Positions 47,235-57,268 of a DNA stretch of 64,000 nucleotides are shown here, piece by piece; positions within the stretch are counted from its first letter, which is position 1; each line of letters opens with the position of its first letter. The notes under the pieces are model-generated. The model searched no databases, was not told where the DNA came from, and was given only the letters and a program-made list of their open reading frames with translations. The translations under genes were made by a program, and so were the position numbers. The stretch comes from Gammaproteobacteria bacterium (GTDB lineage: Bacteria; Pseudomonadota; Gammaproteobacteria; Steroidobacterales; Woeseiaceae): positions 1 through 64,000 of the forward strand of contig JAACFB010000020.1 of the NCBI GenBank assembly GCA_009937615.1. The letters are read 5' to 3'.

Positions 47235-47678
47235 TTAGGTCGCAGCAGTGCGGCAAGCGGCCGGCAAGTGCTTGTTTTCGATGCCGTCGCCCGCGCAAGT
47301 CCACTGCACGGAGCCAGCGCCCCCGGCCGTTGTCGGCGTCAGAGTGAGAGTACCGGAGGCCAATGCGGTATGTGCCGCGGCCTGGCCGTAGGAGACGTTG
47401 AGCTGGGTTCCGTCAAACGTAACCTCACTCACGTACTTGCCAACGATCGTCGTTCCGTCAGCGAGGCCCGCGGTGGTGTTGTCAGCAGGAAGGGCGCCCT
47501 TGTCCTGGTAGTACTCGGTAACGGCTGCCTTGGCGCCGCCCGACAGGTTCAGGCCTTCAGATACCTGTGCGCGAATCGTGTAGTCCTGGTAAGCAGGAAT
47601 AGCGATGGCGGCCAGAATGCCGATGATCGCAACGACGATCATCAGTTCGATCAATGTAAAACCTTGTTGCTTCTTCAT
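47235..47678 (-). CDS. pilA: Major type IV pilin PilA
   Basis: A 147-residue prepilin with a short basic leader (MKKQQG) and the class IVa mature N-terminus [20 protein letters not shown] with Glu5 and Pro22 (IPAYQDYT). The head domain carries a C-terminal disulfide pair (WTCAGDG and AACRTAAT). The ATG at 47678 has GGAG 8 bases upstream; the open frame further upstream is untranslated leader. It has its own sigma-54 promoter at 47743-47758 and a strong terminator, so it is probably the abundant subunit. The pilA-pilB-pilC-pilD order resembles Pseudomonas. Confidence 0.95.
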   Translation of the reverse strand: MKKQQGFTLIELMIVVAIIGILAAIAIPAYQDYTIRAQVSEGLNLSGGAKAAVTEYYQDKGALPADNTTAGLADGTTIVGKYVSEVTFDGTQLNVSYGQAAAHTALASGTLTLTPTTAGGAGSVQWTCAGDGIENKHLPAACRTAAT

Positions 47679-47742
47679 TCGTCTATCTCCGTGAAAATTG
47701 ACTGTTTTTCGAGTACGGCGAAACCGCCAGTCCAATAGACTA

Positions 47743-47758
47743 AGCAAGTGCCGTGCCA
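47743..47758 (-). promoter_or_regulatory. Sigma-54 promoter of pilA
   Basis: On the minus strand, TGGCACG (-24) is followed by four bases and TTGCT (-12), a full match to the TGGCACG-N4-TTGCW consensus with GG and GC ten bases apart. Transcription should start near 47732, giving a leader of about 55 bases. RpoN (427-1818) and the activator PilR (47926-49236) are both in this window. Confidence 0.9.
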
Positions 47759-47858
47759 ACTTAGGTAAAAATCACATAGACTATTGTTTTTATGAGAAAT
47801 AACTGAGGTAGCTCTGTGCGGCGGGTATGGCTTAGGGTTACGGTGAATGCGCAACGAC

Positions 47859-47882
47859 TGTCACAATGTGACAAATTTTGTC
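47859..47882. promoter_or_regulatory. Candidate PilR-binding TGTC repeats
   Basis: TGTC at 47859, GACA (TGTC on the other strand) at 47870 and TGTC at 47879 are about 10 bases apart. The first two form the palindrome TGTCACAATGTGACA. They lie about 100-125 bases upstream of the pilA -24 element, the usual position for enhancer sites of NtrC-type activators, and Pseudomonas PilR recognises TGTC-containing sites. Confidence 0.5.
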
Positions 47883-47925
47883 AGGCACTCGGCTCGCCGC
47901 GCCGCGAAGTGCCCCGACCAAGAGT

Positions 47926-49236
47926 CTAGGCGTCGATGCCCAGTTTCGTGATCCGGTACCGCAGCTGCCGGAATGTCAGACCGAGCAACTTGGCGGCCGC
48001 GGTCTTGTTGTAACGGGTCTTCTCCAACGCCTCGACGATCGCCTGGCGCTGCACTTCCTCGACCTGGTTGCCGAGATCGGTTGCCGTGAAGGTCGGGGTT
48101 TCCGGGTTGGCGCCGCCGGATGGTCGCATGTGCAGGTCGGCCTCGCTGATCGTGCCGCTCGTGCACAATGTGACGGCACGTTCGAGCATGTTCTCGAGTT
48201 CACGCACGTTGCCCGGGAACGAGTAGCCGAGCAGCGCTCGCCGCGCGCTGCCGTCGAGCGTCGCGGTCGAGTCAAGCTTCCGCAATATCGACTCGGCCAG
48301 TTCGATGACGTCATCGCCTCGATCCCGCAGTGCGGGTACGTGCAGTTCGATGACGTTGATCCGGTAATACAGGTCTTCGCGGAAGGCCCCGCTTGCCACC
48401 ATGTCACCGAGGTTCCTGTGTGTCGCCGATAAAATGCGGGCATTGACCGACTCCTCCCGGGATGCACCCACGGGCCGGACGGTTTTCTCCTGGATGACCC
48501 GCAACAGCTTGACCTGCATCGGCAGCGGCAGGTCGGCGATCTCGTCGAGGAACAGCGTGCCGCCGTCGGCGCTTTGCATGAGCCCGATCTTGTCACGGAT
48601 TGCGCCCGTGAAACTGCCCTTGCGGTGACCGAAGAACTCGCTTTCCATGAGCTCTGCCGGGACTGCACCGCAGTTGACCGGCACGAAGGGCCCGTCGCCC
48701 CTCGGCCCGCTGTCGTGGATCAGCCTGGCCACGAGTTCCTTGCCGGTCCCGGATTCGCCGGAAATGTGCACCGGTGCCTGTGAGCGCGCAACCCGGTCAA
48801 CCATCTCACGAAGCTCCTGCATTCTGTGGGACCTGCCGATAAGCTGCGATGGCTGACCCGTCGTCTCGGGTGAGACTTTGAGTGCGTTCTCGACGATGCT
48901 GCGAAGTTGACCCAGGTCCAGCGGCTTCGAGATGAAGTCGAAGGCGCCGAGCTTGAGGGCCTTCACCGCGGTTTCGACGTTGCCATGTGCGGTAATGACC
49001 GCCACCGGAACCTCGGCGGCGTTAGTCTGCATCCACTCGACCAGCTCAAGACCGTCTCCGTCGGGAAGTCGCATATCCGTGAGGCAGATATCTATCTGCC
49101 CGGCGCCGAGGATCGTTTTTGCGGTGGCGATATCGGCTGCGGTCTCGGTCTCGATATCCATGCGACCGAGCGTCAGCTTCAACAGCTCGCAGATATCGGG
49201 TTCGTCATCGATGACAAGAGCGCGTGGCTGATTCAT
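47926..49236 (-). CDS. pilR: Sigma-54 activator PilR (NtrC-family response regulator)
   Basis: A 436-residue regulator. The receiver has phospho-acceptor Asp54 (LTDMRLPDG). The AAA+ domain has Walker A GESGTGKE (160-167) and the sigma-54 loop as GSFTGA (207-212, Ser instead of the more frequent Ala). A Fis-type helix-turn-helix ends the protein (NKTAAAKLLGLTFRQLRYRI). It activates the pilA promoter about 165 bases downstream of its stop codon. It overlaps pilS by four bases. The name rests on its place beside pilA and on its pairing with a six-helix kinase. Confidence 0.93.
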   Translation of the reverse strand: MNQPRALVIDDEPDICELLKLTLGRMDIETETAADIATAKTILGAGQIDICLTDMRLPDGDGLELVEWMQTNAAEVPVAVITAHGNVETAVKALKLGAFDFISKPLDLGQLRSIVENALKVSPETTGQPSQLIGRSHRMQELREMVDRVARSQAPVHISGESGTGKELVARLIHDSGPRGDGPFVPVNCGAVPAELMESEFFGHRKGSFTGAIRDKIGLMQSADGGTLFLDEIADLPLPMQVKLLRVIQEKTVRPVGASREESVNARILSATHRNLGDMVASGAFREDLYYRINVIELHVPALRDRGDDVIELAESILRKLDSTATLDGSARRALLGYSFPGNVRELENMLERAVTLCTSGTISEADLHMRPSGGANPETPTFTATDLGNQVEEVQRQAIVEALEKTRYNKTAAAKLLGLTFRQLRYRITKLGIDA

Positions 49237-50924
49237 GCGCGGCTACCTGAGTCCCAGCGATCGGGATCGGCAAAAACGATACGAAAGATGCTGCCTCCAC
49301 CCGGACGATCAAGGTACACCAGCGTGGCCCGGTTCAGTTCGCACAGTTCGCGCGAGATATACAGGCCTAGACCGGTGCCGCCGGATCGCTCGGTATAAAA
49401 AGGTTCGAACATCTTCTCCGCCGTGGAAGCATCGACGCCGCGACCATGGTCGAGCACCTCGACGTAGGGCCGGCCCTGGCCCTGAGCCCGCCCGGCCTGA
49501 ATTTCGACGAGGATGCCACCGGTTTCACTGGCATATTTGATGGCATTGTCACAGAGATTCCAGAGCACCTGCCGCAAATGACTGGGATCCATCCTGGCTT
49601 CCAGGTCATCGTCGACGGCGCGGATCGCGAGCTCACCTTCCTGAAGCTCCAGCGTTCGGGAAAATTCCCGACCGAAATCCTCCAGCCATGGACCGAGCCT
49701 CAGCTGCTCCGGCTGGCTCGATTCCCGCCGCGATAGCTGCAGCACGTTGTCGATGATGTGGCTGACACGGCTCGAATGCGTGCGAATGATGTCGGTCAGC
49801 CGTTTGTCGGCATCGGCCATGGCGTCAGACTCAGCCAGCAACTGTGCTGCATGGCTCATCGCGCCGACCGGATTGCGGATCTCGTGGGCGATGCTGGCGC
49901 TGAGCCGACCCAGCGAGGCGAGTTTCGATTGCTGAACCCGCTCATTCATCAGGCTCGCATCTTCGAGAAAAATCAGTATCGGCCCGTCGCGTTGGTCATC
50001 CCGGCTCAGTGGGGCCAGGTGGGCGGTTACGGGTACGCTGCCGCTCGTCGTCGTCGTCACGGTAAATTCGGGGTGCGACGCGAGCGAGAAATCCGTGCGC
50101 CAGCGGTCAATATAGTGCGCAAGAGGCTCGAAGACGCTCCCTAAAGGCAGGTTACTGATGTCCTCCGGAGCCCCGAGGAGCTGCGATGCCGATGCATTGC
50201 TGAGCCGGACCTGGTTGTCTGCATCGATCACGACGATGCTCTCACGCAGGTGCTGCACGATGTACTCGTTGAGCTGTGACAGATTGCGCAGATCGACGCC
50301 CCGCTGCAGCGCCAGGGCCTCGCTGGCCTGAATTCGCCTGCCTAACGGCCGGGCGGCGATCGCAATCGAAAAAATGACGGCGCTGAGGATGCCGGCGGCC
50401 GGGTAATTCGCGGTCGTCGAAACGCCCGACAGCTGTGAATAGGTATGCTCGCCGAGTATCGCGAATGTCGTGATTGCGGCGAGAACGGTCGGGTGCTGGA
50501 ACGGCAACACCAGGCTGCCCGCGCCAATAAAAATGATCAGGAGGCCGCCCAGGCCGCTCTCGATGCCGCCGCTCGCATGCATCAGTAATGTGATCGCCGC
50601 GATGTCGACGAGTGACTGCGTTATCGCCTGGCTGCCGACCTCGAGCCATCGCTGCCGCAGCGATACCGCGGCGAGTAAAGCAAATACGAGATAGCTCGAC
50701 GTGATGGCAGAGAAAAGCGTCGGGAACCGGTCGCCAAATACTCGCGGTTCACCGCCAAAGATAAATACGACGAGAAGACCAGCCGCGATCAGAACGCGAA
50801 AAAGGTTCAGCGTACCGAGAACGCGCCAGGCAAGGTCCGGTTCCTCAGCCGCGCGCTGCAGCAAGGCATCCTGCGTGCCGCGAAAGGTCCGTTTGCCGCT
50901 GACTTCCGTCGTTCCCTGGTTCAT
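49233..50924 (-). CDS. pilS: Sensor histidine kinase PilS
   Basis: A 563-residue membrane kinase. About six N-terminal membrane helices occupy residues 35-195. A PAS-like domain follows (LRESIVVIDADNQVRLSNAS, about 225-325), then the dimerisation domain with phospho-His347 (ASIAHEIRNPVGAMSH) and the ATPase (CDNAIKYA, DHGRGVD, GGTGLGLYISREL). In Pseudomonas PilS senses PilA levels in the membrane and regulates PilR. It is divergent from sucC across about 200 bases. Confidence 0.93.
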   Translation of the reverse strand: MNQGTTEVSGKRTFRGTQDALLQRAAEEPDLAWRVLGTLNLFRVLIAAGLLVVFIFGGEPRVFGDRFPTLFSAITSSYLVFALLAAVSLRQRWLEVGSQAITQSLVDIAAITLLMHASGGIESGLGGLLIIFIGAGSLVLPFQHPTVLAAITTFAILGEHTYSQLSGVSTTANYPAAGILSAVIFSIAIAARPLGRRIQASEALALQRGVDLRNLSQLNEYIVQHLRESIVVIDADNQVRLSNASASQLLGAPEDISNLPLGSVFEPLAHYIDRWRTDFSLASHPEFTVTTTTSGSVPVTAHLAPLSRDDQRDGPILIFLEDASLMNERVQQSKLASLGRLSASIAHEIRNPVGAMSHAAQLLAESDAMADADKRLTDIIRTHSSRVSHIIDNVLQLSRRESSQPEQLRLGPWLEDFGREFSRTLELQEGELAIRAVDDDLEARMDPSHLRQVLWNLCDNAIKYASETGGILVEIQAGRAQGQGRPYVEVLDHGRGVDASTAEKMFEPFYTERSGGTGLGLYISRELCELNRATLVYLDRPGGGSIFRIVFADPDRWDSGSRA

Positions 50925-51125
50925 CGATAAATTGCTACCTGTTTCAGTGGCCGCGCAGTGCGACGTGTCGATTGTAGACTAAGGTCGGTCAATCGTAACG
51001 TCAGCAACGGAAATTGGTTTTGCGTCAACTACGGGTTTGTTCCAGAATACGTCCGATTCTGTACGTCTCGCCGCATCTAGACAGTGCGCCATGCCACATC
51101 TCCTACAATAAAGACAACGCCAGCG

Positions 51126-52286
51126 ATGAATCTTCACGAGTACCAATCGAAGCGGCTTTTCGCCGAGTACGGCATTCCGGTGCCGCGCGGGATTGCGGCC
51201 AAGAGCCCGAACACAGCCGTTGATGCCGCGAAGAAACTCGGTGGCGACCTCTGGGTCGTCAAAGCACAGGTCCACGCCGGCGGACGAGGCAAGGCGGGCG
51301 GGGTCAAACTGGCGCGCAGCAGCGCCGAGGTGCATCGCTACGCTGAAGCCATGCTCGGCAGCCGCCTGGTCACCCATCAGTCGGGGCCGGACGGATTGCC
51401 GGTCAATATCGTGTACATCGAAGAAGGCTCTGAAATCGAGCGTGAACTTTACTTGTCCATGCTCGTGGATCGCGAGGTCAGCCGCGTCGCCTTTATCGCG
51501 TCGGCCGCAGGTGGAATGGATATCGAACAGGTCGCCGCCGAGACGCCGGAGAAAATCTTTACGATCGCGATCGCGCCGGATGCCGGCCTGCAGGACTACC
51601 AGGCACGGCAACTGGCATTCGGGCTGGAGCTGGACAAGAAACAAATGCGCCAGTTTGGAAACCTGATAAAGCGCATGTATCAGCTGTACCTCGAGTGTGA
51701 TGCCAGCCTCGTCGAGGTCAATCCGCTGATCGTTACGAAATCCGGCGACGTGCTGGCGCTGGACGCGAAGATCAACATCGAGACCAACGCGCTGTACCGC
51801 CAGCCGAAGCTCGTCGAGTTGCGCGATATCACGCAGGAAGATGACAAGGAGCGTGAAGCGGCGGCGCACGATTTGAACTACGTATCGCTCGACGGAGATA
51901 TCGCCTGCATGGTCAACGGGGCCGGATTGGCCATGGCGACGATGGACCTGATCAAGCTGCACGGTGGCGAACCCGCGAATTTCCTCGACGTTGGCGGCGG
52001 TGCGACGAAAGACCGGGTCGCCGAAGCCTTCAAGCTGATTCTTTCCAATGAGAACGTCGCGACAATACTCGTGAACATCTTCGGCGGCATCGTTCGCTGC
52101 GACCTGATTGCGGAGGGCATTATCGCCGCCGTAAAGGAGGTGGGCGTCAGCGTGCCGGTCGTCGTGCGCCTCGAGGGTACGAATGTCGATCAGGGCCGCG
52201 AGCTGTTGGCCAATAGCGGTCTCGACATTATTTCCGCCGACGATCTGACCGATGCCGCCAGGAAGGCGGTCGCCGCAGCGGCCTGA
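51126..52286 (+). CDS. sucC: Succinyl-CoA synthetase, beta subunit (ADP-forming)
   Basis: A 386-residue ATP-grasp subunit of the TCA-cycle enzyme that makes ATP or GTP from succinyl-CoA. Motifs: [86 protein letters not shown] and [16 protein letters not shown]. The ATG at 51126 matches the family; the in-frame upstream extension does not. It is 11 bases from sucD. The sucAB genes usually upstream are absent; pilS is there instead. Confidence 0.97.
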   Translation: MNLHEYQSKRLFAEYGIPVPRGIAAKSPNTAVDAAKKLGGDLWVVKAQVHAGGRGKAGGVKLARSSAEVHRYAEAMLGSRLVTHQSGPDGLPVNIVYIEEGSEIERELYLSMLVDREVSRVAFIASAAGGMDIEQVAAETPEKIFTIAIAPDAGLQDYQARQLAFGLELDKKQMRQFGNLIKRMYQLYLECDASLVEVNPLIVTKSGDVLALDAKINIETNALYRQPKLVELRDITQEDDKEREAAAHDLNYVSLDGDIACMVNGAGLAMATMDLIKLHGGEPANFLDVGGGATKDRVAEAFKLILSNENVATILVNIFGGIVRCDLIAEGIIAAVKEVGVSVPVVVRLEGTNVDQGRELLANSGLDIISADDLTDAARKAVAAAA

Positions 52287-52297
52287 AGAGTCCAGCT

Positions 52298-53170
52298 ATG
52301 AGTATTCTTGTCGATAAGGACAGCAAAATCGTTTGCCAGGGCATTACCGGCAGCCAGGGCACCTTTCATACACAGCAGTGCATCGAATACGGTACGCGGG
52401 TCGTTGCCGGTGTGACGCCGGGCCGCGGCGGCGAGGAACATATCGGCGTACCGGTCTTCAACACGATGCGCGATGCCGTTCGTGAGACGGGGGCGGATGT
52501 CAGCATGATCTACGTGCCGGCGCCGTTCGCCGCCGATGCGATTCTCGAGGCTGCCGATTCAGGCATTGGTCTCGTCGTCTGTATCACCGAGGGCATTCCG
52601 GTACTGGACATGGTGCGGGTCAAGTCGGCACTTCGAGATTATGACTGCCGCCTGATAGGACCCAACTGCCCGGGCATCATCACGCCAGAAGCCTGCAAGA
52701 TTGGCATTATGCCCGGATTCATCCACAAGCCGGGACGCATCGGCGTCGTCTCGCGGTCGGGCACCTTGACTTACGAGGCCGTCTACCAGACGACGCAAAA
52801 CGGCCTGGGCCAAAGCACCTGCGTCGGCATTGGCGGCGATCCCGTGCGCGGCATGAACTTCATCGACTGCCTCGAGCTGTTCGAAGCGGATCCGGACACG
52901 GACGGGATCATTATGGTGGGCGAAATCGGTGGCACGGACGAAGAGGCAGCCGCGGAATTCATCCAGTCGAATGTTTCCAAGCCCGTTGTTGCCTATATTG
53001 CGGGCGTAACGGCGCCGCCTGGCAAGCGCATGGGCCACGCCGGGGCTATTGTCGCGGGCGGCAAGGGCACCGCGGACGACAAGTTTGCGGCGCTCGAAGC
53101 TGCCGGGGTTGCGACGGTACGGTCACCCGCCGAACTGGGCAGCAAGATACAGGAAGTTCTCGGCAGCTGA
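52298..53170 (+). CDS. sucD: Succinyl-CoA synthetase, alpha subunit
   Basis: A 290-residue CoA-binding subunit, carrying the phosphorylated histidine. Seen are [55 protein letters not shown] (region), [59 protein letters not shown] and the phospho-His segment [14 protein letters not shown]. It pairs with SucC. Confidence 0.97.
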   Translation: MSILVDKDSKIVCQGITGSQGTFHTQQCIEYGTRVVAGVTPGRGGEEHIGVPVFNTMRDAVRETGADVSMIYVPAPFAADAILEAADSGIGLVVCITEGIPVLDMVRVKSALRDYDCRLIGPNCPGIITPEACKIGIMPGFIHKPGRIGVVSRSGTLTYEAVYQTTQNGLGQSTCVGIGGDPVRGMNFIDCLELFEADPDTDGIIMVGEIGGTDEEAAAEFIQSNVSKPVVAYIAGVTAPPGKRMGHAGAIVAGGKGTADDKFAALEAAGVATVRSPAELGSKIQEVLGS

Positions 53171-53202
53171 CCGGGCCTGCGCGTAGTGGCCGCGATTAAG
53201 CG

Positions 53203-54834
53203 ATGACGAAAAAAGTGAAAGTCGCCCTGGCTCAGATCGACCTGGCCGTGGGTGCGGTTGCTGCAAATACCGCAAAAATCATCGACTACTCGAAGCGAGC
53301 GCGCGACGAGTTACGCGCCGATCTCGTCGTTTTTCCGGAGCTCAGCGTCTGTGGATATCCGCCCGAGGACCTGCTGCTGCATGCCGGTCTCCGCCGGCGA
53401 ACGGAAAAGGCCATCGCGGACATTCGTGATGCGGTAAGCGGTATCGCGGTTGTTGTCGGCTTCCCCGAGTACGAGGACGACACGATATATAACAGCTGCG
53501 TGGCACTGGCTGATGGCGAGACGCTGTGCAGTTACCGCAAGCAGCTGCTGCCGAACTACAGCGTTTTTGACGAGGAGCGATACTTTACCGCGGGCAGGCA
53601 GGCGGCCGTTTTTCATCTCAAAGGCGTCACAATTGGGCTGGCGATTTGCGAAGACATCTGGCGGCCTGGTCCTGTCGCGGCCGCTCGAGCCGCGGGCGCG
53701 CAATGCGTGATTGCGATCAATGGTTCACCCTACGAAATAAATGCACAGGCGAACCGGGAGCAGACGGCGCGTGCGCGAGTTTCCGAGTCGAAGATCGGCC
53801 TGCTGTACGTCAACATGGTCGGGGGGCAGGACGAGCTCGTGTTTGACGGCGGTAGCTTTGCAATGCGCGCCGATGGCGACCTTTGTTTTCGGGCTCCCGC
53901 ATTCAGCGAGGATCTATACGAGGTAACGCTATCGGCTGCAGCCGATGAACTCGATATCGACAAGAGCCGTATCGACGAACCGGAATCGGTGGAGGCAAGT
54001 GTCTATCGTGCGCTGGTTACCGGAACGCGGGACTACGTCGACAAGCACGGCTTTGCCGGCGTCGTCATCGGCTTATCGGGAGGCGTCGATTCGGCCGTGG
54101 TACTTGCCATTGCCTGCGATGCGCTTGGTCCCGATCGGGTGCGCGCAGTCATGATGCCGTTCCGCTATACCTCAAAGATGAGCCAGGAGGACGCGGCTCT
54201 GCAGGCGACGACGCTCAGCATACGCTACGACATCATTCCGATTGCCCCGATCTATGATGCGACGACTACGCAGCTGGAGCCAATCTTCAAAGGGCGTGAA
54301 CAGGATGTGACCGAAGAGAATATCCAGGCGCGTTGTCGCGGCCTGCTGCTAATGGCTATCTCGAACAAGACCGGATGGATGTTGCTGACCACGGGTAACA
54401 AAAGTGAAATGGCGGTTGGTTACGCGACCCTTTACGGCGACATGGCGGGTGGTTTTGCGCCGATCCAGGACTGTAGCAAAACGATGGTCTACCGGCTTGG
54501 ACACTACCGGAATACGCTCGGCCAGGTCATCCCTCAGCGCGTATTGACCCGGGAGCCTTCGGCCGAACTTCGACCTGATCAGAAAGACAGCGATTCCTTG
54601 CCCGATTACGCGATTCTGGATCCGATCCTCGAGGCGTTCATCGAGGAAGACCTGTCCGTCGATGAAATTGCCGAGCGTGGTTTCGATCGCGAAACCGTTA
54701 TTCGTGTTCTGGAGATGGTCAGGCGAAATGAGTACAAGCGACGTCAGTCGCCGCCCGGAATTCGCATCAGCAGCCGTGCGTTCGGTCGCGACTGGCGTTA
54801 CCCGATAACATCGGGTTACCGCTTCCCGGAATAA
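53203..54834 (+). CDS. nadE: Glutamine-dependent NAD+ synthetase NadE
   Basis: A 543-residue two-domain enzyme. The N-terminal nitrilase-type glutaminase has the triad Glu46 (FPELSVCGYPPED), Lys113 (YRKQLLPNY) and Cys149 (LAICEDIW). The C-terminal synthetase has the ATP P-loop SGGVDS (292-297), TTGNKSEMAVGYATLYGDMA and the C-terminal KRRQSPPGIRIS. It makes NAD+ from deamido-NAD using ammonia from glutamine, so it does not depend on free ammonia as E. coli NadE does. It is 32 bases after sucD and convergent with bamD. Confidence 0.97.
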   Translation: MTKKVKVALAQIDLAVGAVAANTAKIIDYSKRARDELRADLVVFPELSVCGYPPEDLLLHAGLRRRTEKAIADIRDAVSGIAVVVGFPEYEDDTIYNSCVALADGETLCSYRKQLLPNYSVFDEERYFTAGRQAAVFHLKGVTIGLAICEDIWRPGPVAAARAAGAQCVIAINGSPYEINAQANREQTARARVSESKIGLLYVNMVGGQDELVFDGGSFAMRADGDLCFRAPAFSEDLYEVTLSAAADELDIDKSRIDEPESVEASVYRALVTGTRDYVDKHGFAGVVIGLSGGVDSAVVLAIACDALGPDRVRAVMMPFRYTSKMSQEDAALQATTLSIRYDIIPIAPIYDATTTQLEPIFKGREQDVTEENIQARCRGLLLMAISNKTGWMLLTTGNKSEMAVGYATLYGDMAGGFAPIQDCSKTMVYRLGHYRNTLGQVIPQRVLTREPSAELRPDQKDSDSLPDYAILDPILEAFIEEDLSVDEIAERGFDRETVIRVLEMVRRNEYKRRQSPPGIRISSRAFGRDWRYPITSGYRFPE

Positions 54835-54838
54835 AAAC

Positions 54839-55618
54839 CTACTTCGTAGTCGGGAAATTCATCGCCAGGACGCGCCGCGTATCATCGGCGAGATCGTGCA
54901 TGCCGAGTTTTTCATAGGCTTCAGCCATGATCTTTAGCGATCGGGCATTCGTATCGGCGCCGTTGTACTCCTCGAGAGCGTTCTTTGCACGATTAACGGC
55001 AGCGACATAGGCGCCGCGGCGCAGGTAATAATCCGCGACGTGGTTTTCATAGGCGGCAAGTCGATTCTTGAGGAACAGCATTCGCTGCTCCGCATCTTCA
55101 GCATATTCGCTCGCCGGGTACCGCTCTACGAGCCGCCGCAACGCCGAATAGGATTCAGCGACGTCCTTCGGCGGCCGCTCGGTAATGTCCTTCTTGAAGC
55201 GGCGTTCGAGAAAGCCCGCTTCCGATTCGAAATAAGCCAAACCCTTGATGTACAGCGCGTAATCGACGCGCGGGTGAATCGGATTCTCGCGCATGAACGT
55301 ATCGGCGGCGTCGATGGCCTGTTCCTTTTGCCCGCTCCGGTAGTACGCGTACATGAGTTCGAGCTGAATCTGCCGGCTCAGATCGCTGAATGGATAACGC
55401 GCCTGGATTGCTTCAAAAATCTGAATGCCGCGGCGGTAATTATTGCGGGCGATCGCCTCCTTGGCTTCCTCGTAGGCACTGGTCAGGTTGCCAATCTCGG
55501 TCTGTTCTTCCTCGTTGCCGGCGCAGGCAGCGAGCAGGCCAAGCGCGCCCAGCAACAGCAGCGGGCGCAGCCGTTCCTGCGCACGGGAGAAAGCATTAAG
55601 GTGTTTCGTGGTCTTCAA
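54839..55618 (-). CDS. bamD: Outer membrane protein assembly factor BamD
   Basis: A 259-residue lipoprotein with five TPR-like repeats. The lipobox is GLLAAC, and the mature part contains YEEAKEAIARNNYRRGIQIF, EAIQARYPFSDLSRQIQLEL, YAYYRSGQKEQAIDAADTFM, NPIHPRVDYALYIKGLAYFE and RYPASEYAEDAEQRM. It is an essential partner of BamA in folding outer-membrane proteins. The start is taken as TTG at 55618 with CAGGGG about 8 bases upstream; a longer frame to 55690 would overlap rluD. It is convergent with nadE and divergent from rluD. Confidence 0.93.
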   Translation of the reverse strand: MKTTKHLNAFSRAQERLRPLLLLGALGLLAACAGNEEEQTEIGNLTSAYEEAKEAIARNNYRRGIQIFEAIQARYPFSDLSRQIQLELMYAYYRSGQKEQAIDAADTFMRENPIHPRVDYALYIKGLAYFESEAGFLERRFKKDITERPPKDVAESYSALRRLVERYPASEYAEDAEQRMLFLKNRLAAYENHVADYYLRRGAYVAAVNRAKNALEEYNGADTNARSLKIMAEAYEKLGMHDLADDTRRVLAMNFPTTK

Positions 55619-55674
55619 TCGTCGTGCCCCTGAGCCGGCCAAGTCGGCCAGTATACCGTAGACTATGGGGCACG

Positions 55675-56628
55675 ATGAACGCCGATCCAACAGTTAAGTC
55701 GATCCCCGTAGCGCTGGCCGGTCAACGGTTGGACCAGGCATTGGCCAGGATGTTTCCCGAGTATTCGCGCAGCCGGCTGAAGGCCTGGCTGCTCGACGGG
55801 GCCATTACCGTGGACGGCTCCTCGCCGAAGCCGCGTGATCCGGTCAGCGGAGGCGAGCAGGTCGTGCTGCGCGCGGTCCCTGACGCGACTACCGTTGCCG
55901 ATCCCGAGCCGATCAGCCTTGACGTCGTCTACGAGGACGCAGCGCTCATGGTTATCAACAAACCCGCCGGCCTCGTCGTCCATCCGGGCGCCGGTAACGC
56001 CCGTGGAACGCTGATGAACGGACTGTTGCATCATGCCGCAGAGCTCGAGCAGGTACCGCGTGCCGGCATCGTGCATCGCCTCGACAAGGACACCAGCGGC
56101 CTGTTGTTAATAGGCAAGACACTCGTGGCGCACACGGCGTTGGTGCGCCTGCTCGCCGAACGGCGCATCGCCCGTAACTACCTCGCCGTTTGTGGTGGCG
56201 TGTTGACCGGCGGCGGCCGGATCGACGCGCCAATCGGTCGCCACCCGGTGGACAGAAAGCGAATGTGTGTCAGGCAGGACGGGAAACCGGCCGTGACCCA
56301 CTACACAGTCATCGAGCGCTTTGCTGCGCATACCTATGTCAGCGTCGTGCTCGAAACGGGGCGCACGCACCAGATACGCGTGCACTTCGCGCATCGGCGT
56401 CACGCGCTGCTGGGTGACCCCGTGTACGGCGGGAGGCTGGCGTTGCCGGCAGGCGCCAGCGAGCCGCTGAAGACCGCGCTCCGTGCTTTTCGGCGACAGG
56501 CGCTGCACGCCGTGAAACTCGAGCTGGAGCACCCCGAAAGCGGTGCACGGCTGAGTTTCACGGCGCCACCGCCGGCCGATTTTGCGGCGCTGCTTGAAGT
56601 GCTGCGCGCAGACGCCGATGAACGCTGA
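55675..56628 (+). CDS. rluD: 23S rRNA pseudouridine synthase RluD
   Basis: A 317-residue enzyme making pseudouridines in helix 69 of 23S rRNA (positions 1911, 1915, 1917 in E. coli). It has an N-terminal S4 RNA-binding domain (QRLDQALARMFPEYSRSRLK) and a catalytic RluA domain with Asp137 in HRLDKDTSG. LETGRTHQIRVHFAHRRHAL and GDPVYGG are also conserved. RluC or RluA remain possible, but length, the S4 domain and the bamD-rluD-pgeF-clpB neighbourhood fit RluD. The start is the ATG at 55675. Confidence 0.95.
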   Translation: MNADPTVKSIPVALAGQRLDQALARMFPEYSRSRLKAWLLDGAITVDGSSPKPRDPVSGGEQVVLRAVPDATTVADPEPISLDVVYEDAALMVINKPAGLVVHPGAGNARGTLMNGLLHHAAELEQVPRAGIVHRLDKDTSGLLLIGKTLVAHTALVRLLAERRIARNYLAVCGGVLTGGGRIDAPIGRHPVDRKRMCVRQDGKPAVTHYTVIERFAAHTYVSVVLETGRTHQIRVHFAHRRHALLGDPVYGGRLALPAGASEPLKTALRAFRRQALHAVKLELEHPESGARLSFTAPPPADFAALLEVLRADADER

Positions 56629-57268
56629 GTGCCTGTCAGCCGACTGGCCTGCCCCGGACAGCATCGTCGCCGGCACGACACTGCGGATGAGCGGGAGTTT
56701 CCAACTGCCGGCAGAACCCCTGTGGCTCAGGCAGGTCCATGGCGCTGATGTGGTGTACCTGACGCCTGGCGAGGTGGACGCAGAACCGCCAGCGGCAGAC
56801 GCCAGTATTGCGGGCCATCCCGGCGCGATCTGCGCGGTGCGCACCGCCGATTGTCTGCCGCTGCTGCTATGCGCGGCAGACGGCAGCGAGATCGCCGCGG
56901 TTCATGGTGGCTGGCGGGGCCTGGCGGCGGGCATCGTCGGCAACACGGTGCGCGCAATGTCCACGGCGCCGGCTCGATTGCTGGCGTGGTTGGGCCCCGC
57001 AATTTCTCAGCCTGCGTTCGAGGTGGGTGACGAGGTGCGCGAAGCTTTTCTGATGCAGGACGCGGTGGCTGAGGCCGCGTTTATGCCAAATCCCCGCGGT
57101 CGTTGGCAGGCCGATCTGTACCTGCTCGCGCGCCAGCAGCTTTCGGCAGCTGGTGTCGACGCGGTCTTTGGCGGCGGCCTGTGCACGTATTCGGATCCGA
57201 AACGGTTCTTTTCTTACCGGCGCGAGGGCCAGACCGGGCGACTCGTGAGCTTCGTCTACAGGCCTTGA
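56618..57268 (+). CDS. pgeF: Purine nucleoside phosphorylase/polyphenol oxidase family protein PgeF (YfiH)
   Basis: A 216-residue member of the DUF152 family. Metal-site residues are His41 (RQVHGADVV), Cys79 (RTADCLPLLL) and His96 (VHGGWRGLAAGI). In E. coli the YfiH protein hydrolyses wrongly built UDP-MurNAc-L-Ser; human relatives act on purine nucleosides, so the exact substrate is an inference. It overlaps the rluD end by 11 bases. Its stop codon lies inside the -35 of the clpB heat-shock promoter. Confidence 0.9.
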   Translation: MNAECLSADWPAPDSIVAGTTLRMSGSFQLPAEPLWLRQVHGADVVYLTPGEVDAEPPAADASIAGHPGAICAVRTADCLPLLLCAADGSEIAAVHGGWRGLAAGIVGNTVRAMSTAPARLLAWLGPAISQPAFEVGDEVREAFLMQDAVAEAAFMPNPRGRWQADLYLLARQQLSAAGVDAVFGGGLCTYSDPKRFFSYRREGQTGRLVSFVYRP

